This document shows positions 1-7,394 of a stretch of DNA of 64,000 nucleotides, piece by piece. The stretch lies in NCBI GenBank assembly GCA_000302695.1, contig AMFN01000005.1, positions 186,001 through 250,000 of the forward strand, given 5' to 3'. Each line of letters opens with the position of its first letter. Position 1 is the first letter of the stretch. The translations under genes were made by a program, and so were the position numbers. Under the pieces are notes generated by a model. It saw nothing but the letters and a program-made list of their open reading frames with translations, did not search any database and was not told where the DNA came from. The DNA comes from Enterobacteriaceae bacterium LSJC7. Its GTDB lineage: Bacteria; Pseudomonadota; Gammaproteobacteria; Enterobacterales; Enterobacteriaceae.

Positions 1-169
1 TGATATCCGCAATCGCCTGATCGGCACCGGTGAACTCCTGATCGCCATACTGCGCCACCGGGCCAGACATGGCACCCACCACGGCAACTTTAATATCCTG
101 CGCCAGCACTGAGCCGCTCATCGCCAGTGCAATACATCCTGCCAGTAAGGCTTTACCCGTCATTTTCAT
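1..169 (-). CDS. livJ: LivJ, branched-chain amino acid-binding protein (5' part only)
   Basis: Periplasmic substrate-binding protein of the Liv ABC importer for leucine, isoleucine and valine. Only the first 56 codons are inside the window; the rest lies beyond base 1. The reverse strand reads a signal peptide beginning [17 protein letters not shown] and ending at SVLA, then the mature start [19 protein letters not shown], which is the typical LivJ N-terminus. A Shine-Dalgarno AGGAAGA precedes the ATG at 169. Its place directly after rpoH is the E. coli gene order, which separates it from the paralogue LivK. In E. coli it is controlled by Lrp; no operator was identified here. Confidence 0.93.
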   Translation of the reverse strand, partial: MKMTGKALLAGCIALAMSGSVLAQDIKVAVVGAMSGPVAQYGDQEFTGADQAIADI

Positions 170-413
170 TCTTCCTTTCCCCATTGTGATGGTGATTTGT
201 TTTTATCGTGGCGTTGTGTTTGGAATATTCATCCATTCACTCGCGTAAAAAGCGCGCTAAGCGAATGAAAAACTCCGTTTTAGCTTTAGCAAACAGAGCA
301 CTCTGCTAAAACATACGCGATTTCAGCGGAATTGAAATAATAAATTTGTGGGGGAGATAACAGAGCGGGAAATCTGCAACACAGGCTTCGTCACAGCCGG
401 GCAGGTCAGAAAT

Positions 414-446
414 AAAAACACCCCGAGGCCATAAGGCGTCGGGGTG
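414..446 (-). terminator. rho-independent terminator of rpoH
   Basis: On the minus strand an 8-bp perfect stem (CACCCCGA at 419-426 paired with TCGGGGTG at 439-446) is followed by a short T run (the A run at 414-418 on the plus strand). It lies just past the rpoH stop codon. The 170-413 stretch between it and livJ shows no gene and should hold the livJ promoter and leader. Confidence 0.85.
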
Positions 447-467
447 CATGTTAACGGCGCAGAAAAA

Positions 468-1325
468 TCAGGCTTCGATAGCCGCGCGCAGTTTTTTCAT
501 TGCGTTCTTTTCAAGCTGACGCACGCGCTCTGCGGACACGCCATAGCGGTCGGCCAGCTCCTGGAGCGTGGTCTTGTTGTCTTCATCCAGCCAGCGGGCG
601 CGGATGATGTGCTGGCTACGCTCGTCCAGCCCCTGCATGGCAACAGAAAGCTTATCTGCCGCGTGCTCTTCCCAGTTATCATCTTCAATGCCGTCGGCAA
701 AGTTAGAGGTTTTATCCTGTAAATAAAGCACGGGCGCCATTGGCTGGCTGTCGCTGGCGTCGTCGTCGTTAGACATGTCAAACGTCATGTCCTGGGCCGC
801 CATACGCGACTCCATCTCACGCACGTCTTTGCTGGAAACGCCCAGCTCGCGGGCCACCATTTCCACTTCATCCTGGTTGAACCAGCCCAGACGCTGCTTG
901 GTTTTACGCAGGTTAAAGAACAGCTTACGCTGTGCTTTGGTGGTCGCGACCTTCACAATGCGCCAGTTTCGCAGCACATACTCGTGAATTTCGGCTTTAA
1001 TCCAGTGGACGGCAAACGACACAAGGCGCACGCCCACTTCCGGGTTGAAGCGGCGCACGGCCTTCATCAGACCGATGTTACCTTCCTGGATCAGGTCCGC
1101 CTGCGGCAGGCCGTAACCGGAATAGTTACGAGCAATATGAACAACGAAGCGCAGGTGAGACAGGATCAGCGTTTTAGCTGCTTCCAGACTGCCCTGGTAA
1201 TGCAGCTTTTCAGCCAGCTCCTTCTCTTCCTCAGCCGAGAGCATCGGCCAGGCGTTGGCGGCCCGGATATACGACTCCAGGTTACCGACAGGGGCTAAAG
1301 CCAAAGTTTGCATTTCTTTAGTCAT
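468..1325 (-). CDS. rpoH: RNA polymerase heat-shock sigma factor RpoH (sigma-32)
   Basis: Sigma-32 directs RNA polymerase to heat-shock promoters (chaperones, proteases). The 285-residue product is one residue longer than the E. coli protein and nearly identical over long stretches. Visible landmarks are the sigma-2 region ([19 protein letters not shown] and [12 protein letters not shown]), the RpoH-box segment ([18 protein letters not shown]) that binds chaperone and core enzyme, and the C-terminal sigma-4 helix-turn-helix ([23 protein letters not shown]). It is transcribed alone from several promoters in the 1326-1590 gap and also lies downstream of ftsYEX. In E. coli its 5' mRNA folds into a thermosensor; that was not modelled here. 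Confidence 0.98.
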   Translation of the reverse strand: MTKEMQTLALAPVGNLESYIRAANAWPMLSAEEEKELAEKLHYQGSLEAAKTLILSHLRFVVHIARNYSGYGLPQADLIQEGNIGLMKAVRRFNPEVGVRLVSFAVHWIKAEIHEYVLRNWRIVKVATTKAQRKLFFNLRKTKQRLGWFNQDEVEMVARELGVSSKDVREMESRMAAQDMTFDMSNDDDASDSQPMAPVLYLQDKTSNFADGIEDDNWEEHAADKLSVAMQGLDERSQHIIRARWLDEDNKTTLQELADRYGVSAERVRQLEKNAMKKLRAAIEA

Positions 1326-1422
1326 TCAAATCCTCACAATTTTTGTCTGGCTCCGGGTTCGCCCCCATCAGGCAGCGTTGCCGGACCGATACTGTGCAAC
1401 GAGATTACTCATCACTTAATCA

Positions 1423-1449
1423 TCAGACCGTGATGTTATCCACAAGTTC
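1423..1449 (-). promoter_or_regulatory. sigma-E (RpoE) promoter P3 of rpoH
   Basis: The minus strand reads GAACTT (1449-1444), a 16-base spacer and TCTGA (1427-1423). This fits the RpoE consensus GGAACTT-N15/16-TCTRA and the known P3 promoter of E. coli rpoH, which keeps sigma-32 made at extreme temperature. It lies about 100 bp upstream of the rpoH ATG. Confidence 0.8.
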
Positions 1450-1467
1450 ATTGTTGCCTGTGAATAA
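1436..1467. promoter_or_regulatory. pair of inverted DnaA boxes in the rpoH promoter region
   Basis: TTATCCACA at 1436-1444 and TGTGAATAA at 1459-1467 (reverse complement TTATTCACA) both match the DnaA-box consensus TTATNCACA perfectly and face each other with 14 bp between them. The first overlaps the -35 element of the sigma-E promoter. DnaA repression of rpoH promoters P3/P4 is described in E. coli, so this is a conserved control site. Confidence 0.75.
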
Positions 1468-1535
1468 AATTACACTCAATTTGTGACAAAGCTATGAAAA
1501 GACGCGGACAGAAGGATGAAGCGCAGAAGAAACAG

Positions 1536-1575
1536 CTCACCCTCTGAATACGGGTTCTCGTAAGCAGAGGGTGAG
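1536..1575. repeat. 11-bp perfect inverted repeat between ftsX and rpoH
   Basis: CTCACCCTCTG (1536-1546) pairs with CAGAGGGTGAG (1565-1575) around an 18-nt loop, just after the ftsX stop codon. No T run follows on either strand, so it is not a canonical rho-independent terminator. It may slow read-through from ftsYEX into rpoH or stabilise the ftsX 3' end. Confidence 0.6.
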
Positions 1576-1590
1576 TATACCAGACTTTTA

Positions 1591-2655
1591 TTATTCGGGG
1601 GTAAAGTGACGCAGATGTTGTACAGTTGCAAGCCAGGCGGCAGTCCAGCCGATCATTGCCGAGACCAGCAGCAGCAGCAGACATTCGTCAAACGACAGCC
1701 CGCTGATGGAGAATTTGGTGCCAAACACGCGCGCGACATCGCTCACCGCTGACGACAAGCGCAGCACCAGAATCTCAGAGAGAATCAGCGATAAAAACGC
1801 CCCGCTGAACCCCAGCAGCGCCCCGCCGTACAGGAACGGGCGCAGGATAAAGCCGTCTGTGGCACCAATCAGTTTCTGCACGTTAATGCTGTCGCGGCGG
1901 GCAAAAATGCTCAACCGCACGCTGTTGCCAATCACCAGGAACACCGCAGCCACCATCAGCACGCCAATCATTGCTGCCACGCGCCCGACCAGGCCTGTGA
2001 GCGCGGCAAGGCGTGCAAACCAGCTGTCGTCCATGCGCACTTCATCAACACCACGCAACTGGGCAACCCTGTCGCGCAGGGTGTTCAGCGCCGTCGTACT
2101 CTGAAAATCAATTTTCGGCTCAACCACCACCACCGCGGGCAGTGGGTTTTCTTCGAGCATATCCAGCGCCCCGCCAAAGCCCGACCAGTTACGGAACTCG
2201 CCCAGCGCCTCGTCGCGCGACAGGTAGTTCACCTTCGCCACGCCCTGCTCGGCCTGAAGCTGCGCCACCACCTGCGCTGCGGCGTCATCATCCAGCGTTT
2301 TATCAAGATAAACGGTGATTTGCGGCGTCGGGTAATACTGCGTAGCGGCGTGGCTGACGTTTTTGTAAACCATATAGCACACGCTCGGCAGCGTCAGCGA
2401 GATGGCAATGACCATCACCGTGAGGAACGTTGCAAACGGCTTACTGCGTAAATCCGACAGCGCCCCCTGCCAGGCGTAGCGAAACTGCTCATTAACCGTT
2501 CCTTTGCGTCCGCCCACTTTTGCTGACGGCGTTTTATCCCGCCCGCGGCGCGTGGCGTTACGTATGGCGTCTTTAGTGCGCCCAACGCGGTTGTTTTTAT
2601 CAAAACGGTTGCTGAAGCTTTTAATGCGATTTAATGCGCTGCGCTTATTCACCAC
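1591..2655 (-). CDS. ftsX: cell-division protein FtsX
   Basis: Inner-membrane ABC-type permease subunit that, with FtsE, acts at the division septum to activate peptidoglycan amidases through EnvC. The product is about 354 residues (E. coli 352). It has a basic cytoplasmic N-terminus, a first membrane segment ([21 protein letters not shown]), a large periplasmic loop starting near [15 protein letters not shown], and three C-terminal membrane segments of the FtsX/MacB type, ending QHLRHFTPE. It starts inside the end of ftsE. Two adjacent GTG codons (2655 and 2652) follow GGAGG; the second aligns best with the E. coli start. Confidence 0.96.
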   Translation of the reverse strand: MVNKRSALNRIKSFSNRFDKNNRVGRTKDAIRNATRRGRDKTPSAKVGGRKGTVNEQFRYAWQGALSDLRSKPFATFLTVMVIAISLTLPSVCYMVYKNVSHAATQYYPTPQITVYLDKTLDDDAAAQVVAQLQAEQGVAKVNYLSRDEALGEFRNWSGFGGALDMLEENPLPAVVVVEPKIDFQSTTALNTLRDRVAQLRGVDEVRMDDSWFARLAALTGLVGRVAAMIGVLMVAAVFLVIGNSVRLSIFARRDSINVQKLIGATDGFILRPFLYGGALLGFSGAFLSLILSEILVLRLSSAVSDVARVFGTKFSISGLSFDECLLLLLVSAMIGWTAAWLATVQHLRHFTPE

Positions 2656-3313
2656 TCTGGCCTCCGTGCAGATGTCCGTCGCTCAGATTCAGTACCCGGT
2701 ATGGGCGGCGGGAAATCAGCGCCAGATCGTGGGTTGCCATCAGCACCGTCACGCCCACCTGATTGAACTCCTCAAACAGGCGCAGGATGCCTTCAGACAA
2801 CGCGTTATCAAGGTTACCGGTCGGTTCATCTGCCAGCAGTACGGCGGGTTTGTTGACCACGGCACGCGCAATACCCACGCGCTGTTGTTCACCACCGGAC
2901 AGCTGAATCGGGAAGTTTTTCGCTTTGTCGAGCAGCCCCACTTTATCCAGCGCGGCCGACACGCGACGGCGAATATCCTCGCCGCTGGCTCCGGCAATAA
3001 TAAGCGGAATAGCCACATTGTCGTAAACGGTGCGGTCCATCAGCAGATGGTGATCCTGGAAGATCATGCCAATTTGCCGACGCAGAAACGGGACTTCACG
3101 GTTTTTCAGGCGGCTGATGTCATGCCCGCCAAACCAGATTTTGCCCGCGCTCGGGCGTTCGATGCCGCAAATGAGCTTGAGCAGGGTACTTTTACCTGCG
3201 CCGGAATGGCCGGTTAAAAAGGCCATCTCCCCCGGACGCAGGTGTAAAGACACTCCCTGCAGTGCTTGTCTCCCACCGCGATAGGCCTTGCTGACTTGTT
3301 CAAAGCGAATCAT
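2645..3313 (-). CDS. ftsE: cell-division ATP-binding protein FtsE
   Basis: Cytoplasmic ATPase partner of FtsX. Translation from the ATG at 3313 gives 222 residues, the E. coli length, with AGAGGA at a good distance; an upstream in-frame TTG at 3319 is less likely. The Walker A motif GHSGAGKST, signature [14 protein letters not shown], Walker B with DEPTGNLD, and the switch histidine (MATHD) are all present. The ATG lies two bases after the ftsY stop, and the 3' end overlaps ftsX, so the three genes form a tight ftsYEX operon. Confidence 0.97.
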   Translation of the reverse strand: MIRFEQVSKAYRGGRQALQGVSLHLRPGEMAFLTGHSGAGKSTLLKLICGIERPSAGKIWFGGHDISRLKNREVPFLRRQIGMIFQDHHLLMDRTVYDNVAIPLIIAGASGEDIRRRVSAALDKVGLLDKAKNFPIQLSGGEQQRVGIARAVVNKPAVLLADEPTGNLDNALSEGILRLFEEFNQVGVTVLMATHDLALISRRPYRVLNLSDGHLHGGQSGE

Positions 3314-3315
3314 TG

Positions 3316-5133
3316 TCAATCCTCTCGGGCAAAAAGTGCCTCAATAAAATCGTCTGCATTAAACGGACGCAAATCTTCAATACGCTCGCCAACGCCAATA
3401 TAGCGAATCGGGATGCCAAACTGATCGGCAACAGAGAAAATCACGCCGCCTTTGGCGGTGCCGTCCAGTTTAGTCAATGTAATACCGCTCAGGCCAACGG
3501 CTTCGTGGAACAGTTTCGCCTGGCTGATGGCGTTCTGCCCGGTGCTGGCATCAATGGTGAGCATCACTTCGTGCGGCGCGTTTTCATCGAGCTTTTTCAT
3601 CACGCGCACGATTTTCTTCAACTCTTCCATCAGGTGCGATTTGTTTTGCAGGCGTCCGGCGGTATCGGCAATTAACACGTCCACGTTGCGCGCTTTCGCG
3701 GCCTGCAACGCATCAAAAATCACCGAAGCTGAGTCCGCTCCGGTGTGCTGCGCCACCACCGGAATATTGTTGCGCTGTCCCCAGACTTCGAGCTGCTCAA
3801 CGGCGGCCGCACGGAAGGTATCCCCCGCGGCCAGCATCACCGATTTGCCTTCCTGCTGGAACTGGCGCGCCAGTTTGCCGATGGTGGTGGTTTTACCCAC
3901 GCCGTTGACGCCAACCATCAGAATAACAAACGGCGTGTGCGCTGCCACATTGAGCGGCTCATCAACTTTCGCCAGAATGCCGCTCATTTCTTCTTTAAGC
4001 AGGCCGTACAGCGCTTCGGCGTCACGCAGTTGTTTACGTGAGGCACCTTCAGTCAGGTTGTTAATAATTTTGCGCGTGGTTTCCACGCCCACATCGGCAA
4101 TGAGCAGCTGTTCTTCCAGCTCCTCAAACAGATCGTCGTCTATCTTCTTGCCGCGGAACAAGCCGATAAATCCGGAACCGAGATTTTGTTTGGTCTTAAC
4201 CAGGCTGCGTTTCAGACGGGCAAAAAAGCCCTCTTTGGTCGGTTTTTCCTGCTCAAGCTGAGCAGTTGACTCGGCTTTGCGAGCGTCTTCATCGGCGCGT
4301 TCGGCTTCTTCAGCACGTTTAGCCTCTTCTGCTGCGCGAGCCGCTTCTTCAGCACGTTTGGCTTCTTCGGCGGCGCGGGCTGCGTCTTCGGCACGTTTGG
4401 CTTCTTCGGCTGCGCGGGCTGCGTCTTCAGCGCGTTTGGCTTCTTCGGCGGCGCGAGCCGCATCTTCGGCACGTTTGGCTTCTTCGGCTGCGCGGGCTGC
4501 GTCTTCGGCACGTTTGGCTTCTTCGGCGGCGCGGGCCGCCTCTTCGGCACGTTTGGCGTCTTCGGCTGCGCGGGCTGCGTCTTCGGCACGTTTGGCTTCT
4601 TCTGCTGCGCGAGCCGCATCTTCGGCACGTTTGGCTTCTTCTGCTGCGCGGGCGGCCTCTGCTACCCGGGCCGCTTCTTCGGCTTTCTGCGCGGCTTGCT
4701 CGGCGGCCAGCACGGCTTCATGCGCAATACGCGCTTCTTCCGCTTCACGTTTTGCAGCCTCTGACGCAAGGCGGGCGGCTTCTGCCTCTTTTTCTTCCTG
4801 CTCGCGGCGCGCCACTTCAGCTTCATGCTCAGAAATGGCTTTTAGCTCCTCGCGGGCAAAAACCAGTTCTTCCTCAATAATCTGCTCCTGCTCAACCTGC
4901 CACTTGTCAGGGTAATGGGGCTTTTCACTTTCTACGACGCGCTGGCTGATATCAACGACGTCATCAGCAAACGCCTCTGACTGGGCCTGAGTGTGGGGAG
5001 CGACCGCGTCGCCAGCGGCCTGCGGCGTCTGTTCTGCCTGCTCTGGCGCGGGGGTAGTTGCTGTGTCTTCGGTTTTCTCTTTCTGACCAAAACCCAGCCA
5101 GGAAAAAAAACCCTTTTTCTTCTCTTTTGCCAT
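3316..5133 (-). CDS. ftsY: signal recognition particle receptor FtsY, with expanded acidic N-domain
   Basis: GTPase receptor that docks ribosome-SRP complexes at the inner membrane for co-translational insertion. The ATG at 5133 (MAKEKKKGFFSWLGFGQ) matches the E. coli N-terminus and gives 605 residues; an in-frame ATG at 5163 would add ten. The NG domain from about residue 300 is standard: GVNGVGKTTTIGKLA (P-loop, about 408-421), DTAGR and TKLD. E. coli FtsY is 497 residues, so this protein is about 108 longer. The extra length sits in the acidic A domain, where nine near-identical 13-residue units rich in Ala, Glu, Lys and Arg (residues 160-276) should form a long charged helix. Confidence 0.97.
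   Translation of the reverse strand: MAKEKKKGFFSWLGFGQKEKTEDTATTPAPEQAEQTPQAAGDAVAPHTQAQSEAFADDVVDISQRVVESEKPHYPDKWQVEQEQIIEEELVFAREELKAISEHEAEVARREQEEKEAEAARLASEAAKREAEEARIAHEAVLAAEQAAQKAEEAARVAEAARAAEEAKRAEDAARAAEEAKRAEDAARAAEDAKRAEEAARAAEEAKRAEDAARAAEEAKRAEDAARAAEEAKRAEDAARAAEEAKRAEDAARAAEEAKRAEEAARAAEEAKRAEEAERADEDARKAESTAQLEQEKPTKEGFFARLKRSLVKTKQNLGSGFIGLFRGKKIDDDLFEELEEQLLIADVGVETTRKIINNLTEGASRKQLRDAEALYGLLKEEMSGILAKVDEPLNVAAHTPFVILMVGVNGVGKTTTIGKLARQFQQEGKSVMLAAGDTFRAAAVEQLEVWGQRNNIPVVAQHTGADSASVIFDALQAAKARNVDVLIADTAGRLQNKSHLMEELKKIVRVMKKLDENAPHEVMLTIDASTGQNAISQAKLFHEAVGLSGITLTKLDGTAKGGVIFSVADQFGIPIRYIGVGERIEDLRPFNADDFIEALFARED
4306..4656 (-). repeat. 39-bp in-frame tandem repeat (9 units) inside ftsY
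   Basis: Nine consecutive 39-bp units encode AARAAE[E/D]AKRAE[E/D], followed on the 3' side by one degenerate unit (AERADEDARKAES). Units differ mainly by synonymous changes and by E/D swaps at two positions. Because 39 is a multiple of three, gain or loss of units keeps the reading frame, so copy number may vary between strains. On the opposite strand the same repeat gives a spurious Ala/Ser-rich open frame. Confidence 0.95.
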
Positions 5134-5344
5134 TGGCGACCACGCTCCTCGCTGTTGATTCATGGCGCTGTCCCGCGCATAAGTGACGGGAACAGAAAAT
5201 AATGCGTTAGTCTAACACTTTCCCGGCGCGGCATCACCGTGCCGCTGTTGGGCAACATAGCGTTTCCCTCTACCGTTACCACGCTTTCTTCGCCCGCCAC
5301 TCGCCGCTAGAATAGCCGCCAACATTTCCCTTGCAGTGAACGTT

Positions 5345-5941
5345 ATGAAGAAACCCCAGCGCGGTGGCAGCGGCCAGATTCGCATCATCGGCGGCCAGTG
5401 GCGCGGCCGCAAACTTCCCGTACCAGACAGCCCTGGCCTGCGTCCCACCACCGACAGGGTGCGCGAAACGCTGTTCAACTGGCTGGCGCCACATATGGTT
5501 AATGCCCGCTGTCTTGACTGCTTTGCCGGCAGCGGCGCACTCGGACTTGAGGCGCTGTCACGCTATGCCAGCAGCGCCACGCTGGTGGAAAAAGATCGTC
5601 TGGTAGCGCAGCAATTACAGAAAAATCTCGTTACGCTTGGTGCAAATCACGGCAAAGCCATCACCGCCGACACGCTGAGTTTTCTTGCCCAACCCGGCGA
5701 GCCGCACGATATTGTGTTTATCGACCCACCGTTTCGCAAAGGACTGCTTGAGGAAACCCTCAACCTGCTGGAGCGCAACGGCTGGCTGGCCGACGACGCG
5801 CTGATTTACGTGGAAAGCGAGGCTGAAGCGCCAGCCCCAGCGGTACCGCAACGCTGGCAACTGCATCGGGAAAAAATCGCCGGTCAGGCCGCAAGCCGCC
5901 TCTATATTCGTCACATGCAGGAGAATAACGATGTTGATTAA
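5345..5941 (+). CDS. rsmD: 16S rRNA m2G966 methyltransferase RsmD
   Basis: Methylates guanine 966 of 16S rRNA in the small subunit using S-adenosylmethionine. Starting at ATG 5345 gives 198 residues, as in E. coli, and begins MKKPQRGGSGQIRIIGGQWRG. The SAM-binding motif LDCFAGSGALGLEALSR and the catalytic IDPPF motif are visible. It is divergent from ftsY across about 210 bp of promoter DNA, and its last codons overlap yhhL, as in E. coli. Confidence 0.96.
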   Translation: MKKPQRGGSGQIRIIGGQWRGRKLPVPDSPGLRPTTDRVRETLFNWLAPHMVNARCLDCFAGSGALGLEALSRYASSATLVEKDRLVAQQLQKNLVTLGANHGKAITADTLSFLAQPGEPHDIVFIDPPFRKGLLEETLNLLERNGWLADDALIYVESEAEAPAPAVPQRWQLHREKIAGQAASRLYIRHMQENNDVD

Positions 5942-6194
5942 CCTGGGGCGTCTGCTGATGCTGGGGGTCTGGGCCTTTATGCTGTTAAACCTGTTCCAGC
6001 CGTTTCCCCGGCCGCTGAATATTTTTGTTAACGTGGCGATGTTCTTTACTATCCTGATGCACGGCTTACAGCTGGTGCTGCTCAAGTCCACGCAGGCCAA
6101 AGACGCGCCGCCCATCAGCAAGTTGCAGGAATTGCGTATCTTCGTGTTTGGTGTATTTGAACTGCTGGCCTGGCAGAAAAAGCAAAAGCGCTAA
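5931..6194 (+). CDS. yhhL: YhhL, DUF1145 small membrane protein
   Basis: Product of 87 residues (E. coli about 89) of unknown function. Two or three hydrophobic segments are visible (LGRLLMLGVWAFMLLNLF and IFVNVAMFFTILMHGLQLVLL), followed by a basic tail WQKKQKR, suggesting an inner-membrane protein. The ATG lies 11 bases inside rsmD, so translation is probably coupled. It converges on yhhM with a 4-bp overlap at the 3' ends. Confidence 0.9.
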   Translation: MLINLGRLLMLGVWAFMLLNLFQPFPRPLNIFVNVAMFFTILMHGLQLVLLKSTQAKDAPPISKLQELRIFVFGVFELLAWQKKQKR

Positions 6195-6556
6195 GGCGCA
6201 ACCGCCGGAATAAATCCCTCGAAACGGGTGCCGCGATACTGCAAGGTACCCGTCTCACCCTGCGTTAACGCCCGGTACTGGGCGGCACTCACGCGAAAGC
6301 GCATCACCGCCCCGCCGCTTACCGGGCGAAAACGCACTTCATAATGCATCACATCTTCCGCAGGCGTGACTTCACGCTGGCGCGACCGCCTGTCGTTGGC
6401 CGCCACCTCACGCATTGCCGCGACCGTCACGTTGCGGCTCATCAGCGGCTGCGCGTCGTTTAGCGCCTCAATCCGGCGCTGATGCAAAAAACGAAACGAC
6501 GCTAAAATCACAATTAACGCCATGATGACGATAAAGAAAAGGGGGGTTTTACTCAT
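6191..6556 (-). CDS. yhhM: YhhM, DUF2500 single-pass membrane protein
   Basis: The ATG at 6556, preceded by GGGAGCC, gives 121 residues (E. coli 119) beginning MSKTPLFFIVIMALIVILASF, a single N-terminal membrane anchor. The rest is a soluble domain of unknown function (motifs VTVAAMREVAANDRRS and QYRALTQGETGTLQYRGTRFEGF). An in-frame ATG seven codons upstream (6577) is less likely because it lacks a ribosome site. Gene order is as in E. coli. Confidence 0.9.
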   Translation of the reverse strand: MSKTPLFFIVIMALIVILASFRFLHQRRIEALNDAQPLMSRNVTVAAMREVAANDRRSRQREVTPAEDVMHYEVRFRPVSGGAVMRFRVSAAQYRALTQGETGTLQYRGTRFEGFIPAVAP

Positions 6557-6694
6557 TATTCTGGCTCCCGTTGCCACGCCCTGGCATGATAACGCGCACG
6601 AAGAAGCATTGTCATCTGGTGGCGTTGCCCACTAGACTGAAGGCAGGCTGCATGCCTGATGCATGCACAACAATAGCGCATTCAGGGAGTTATC

Positions 6695-7321
6695 ATGCTG
6701 TGGTCGTTTATTGCTGTCTTCTTTTCCGGCTGGTTATATGTAGATGCCTCCTATCGCGGCCCCGTCTGGCAACGCTGGCTGTTTAAACCTGTTACGCTTC
6801 TTCTGCTGCTGATGCTCGCCTGGCAAGCGCCAATGTTCAGCGCCACCGGCTATCTGGTACTGGCTGGGCTGTTTGCGAGCCTTGTGGGTGACGCACTCAC
6901 GCAGTTACCCGGCCAGCGCACGCTGTACGCCATTGGTGCGTTTTTTCTCTCGCACCTGCTCTATACCATCTGGTTTGCCAGCTCCATGACGATGTCCTTT
7001 TTCTGGCCGCTGCCGCTTGCGCTTATCATCATTGGTGCGCTGCTTATCGCCGCCCTCTGGACGCGGCTTGAAGAGTACCGCTGGCCGGTGAGTACGTTTA
7101 TCGGCATGACGCTGGTCATGGTGTGGCTTGCCGCAGAGCAATGGTTCCTGCGCCCCACAGACGCAGCGCTTTCCGGCTTTGCCGGGGCGTCACTGCTGCT
7201 GCTCGGTAATATCATCTGGTATCTCACGCACTACCGTCGTCGCTTTCACGCCGACAGTGCTATCGTTGCGGCCTGCTACTTTGGCGGCCACTTTTTGATA
7301 GTACGTGCACTTTATCTCTGA
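6695..7321 (+). CDS. yhhN: YhhN family membrane protein (lysoplasmalogenase-like fold)
   Basis: Polytopic inner-membrane protein of 208 residues, the same length as E. coli YhhN, with about eight hydrophobic segments. The YhhN family includes animal TMEM86 lysoplasmalogenases, but the bacterial role is not established. The motif [16 protein letters not shown] carries the conserved family aspartate. A strong ATG follows AGGGAGTTATC. It is followed directly by the zntA promoter. Confidence 0.92.
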   Translation: MLWSFIAVFFSGWLYVDASYRGPVWQRWLFKPVTLLLLLMLAWQAPMFSATGYLVLAGLFASLVGDALTQLPGQRTLYAIGAFFLSHLLYTIWFASSMTMSFFWPLPLALIIIGALLIAALWTRLEEYRWPVSTFIGMTLVMVWLAAEQWFLRPTDAALSGFAGASLLLLGNIIWYLTHYRRRFHADSAIVAACYFGGHFLIVRALYL

Positions 7322-7327
7322 ACATTC

Positions 7328-7359
7328 TTGACTCTGGAGTTCACTCCAGAGTGTAACCT
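7328..7359 (+). promoter_or_regulatory. ZntR-type zinc-responsive promoter of zntA
   Basis: A -35 TTGACT (7328-7333) and a -10 TAACCT (7354-7359) are separated by 20 bp, the over-long spacer typical of MerR-family promoters. The spacer region carries a perfect 10-2-10 palindrome (ACTCTGGAGT TC ACTCCAGAGT, 7331-7352), almost identical to the E. coli zntA operator bound by ZntR. Zn(II), Cd(II) or Pb(II) would activate it. Confidence 0.93.
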
Positions 7360-7394
7360 TACGGCAATGTCAGTTTTCATTGCCGGAGGTCGTC

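Noticed and set aside
4306-4656. Repeat array considered as CRISPR
   Set aside because: Units are contiguous and in-frame coding sequence, with no unique spacers and no cas genes nearby.
4277-4915. Long Ala/Ser-rich open frame opposite ftsY
   Set aside because: It is the antisense reading of the 39-bp ftsY repeats; composition and lack of a ribosome site make it a shadow frame.
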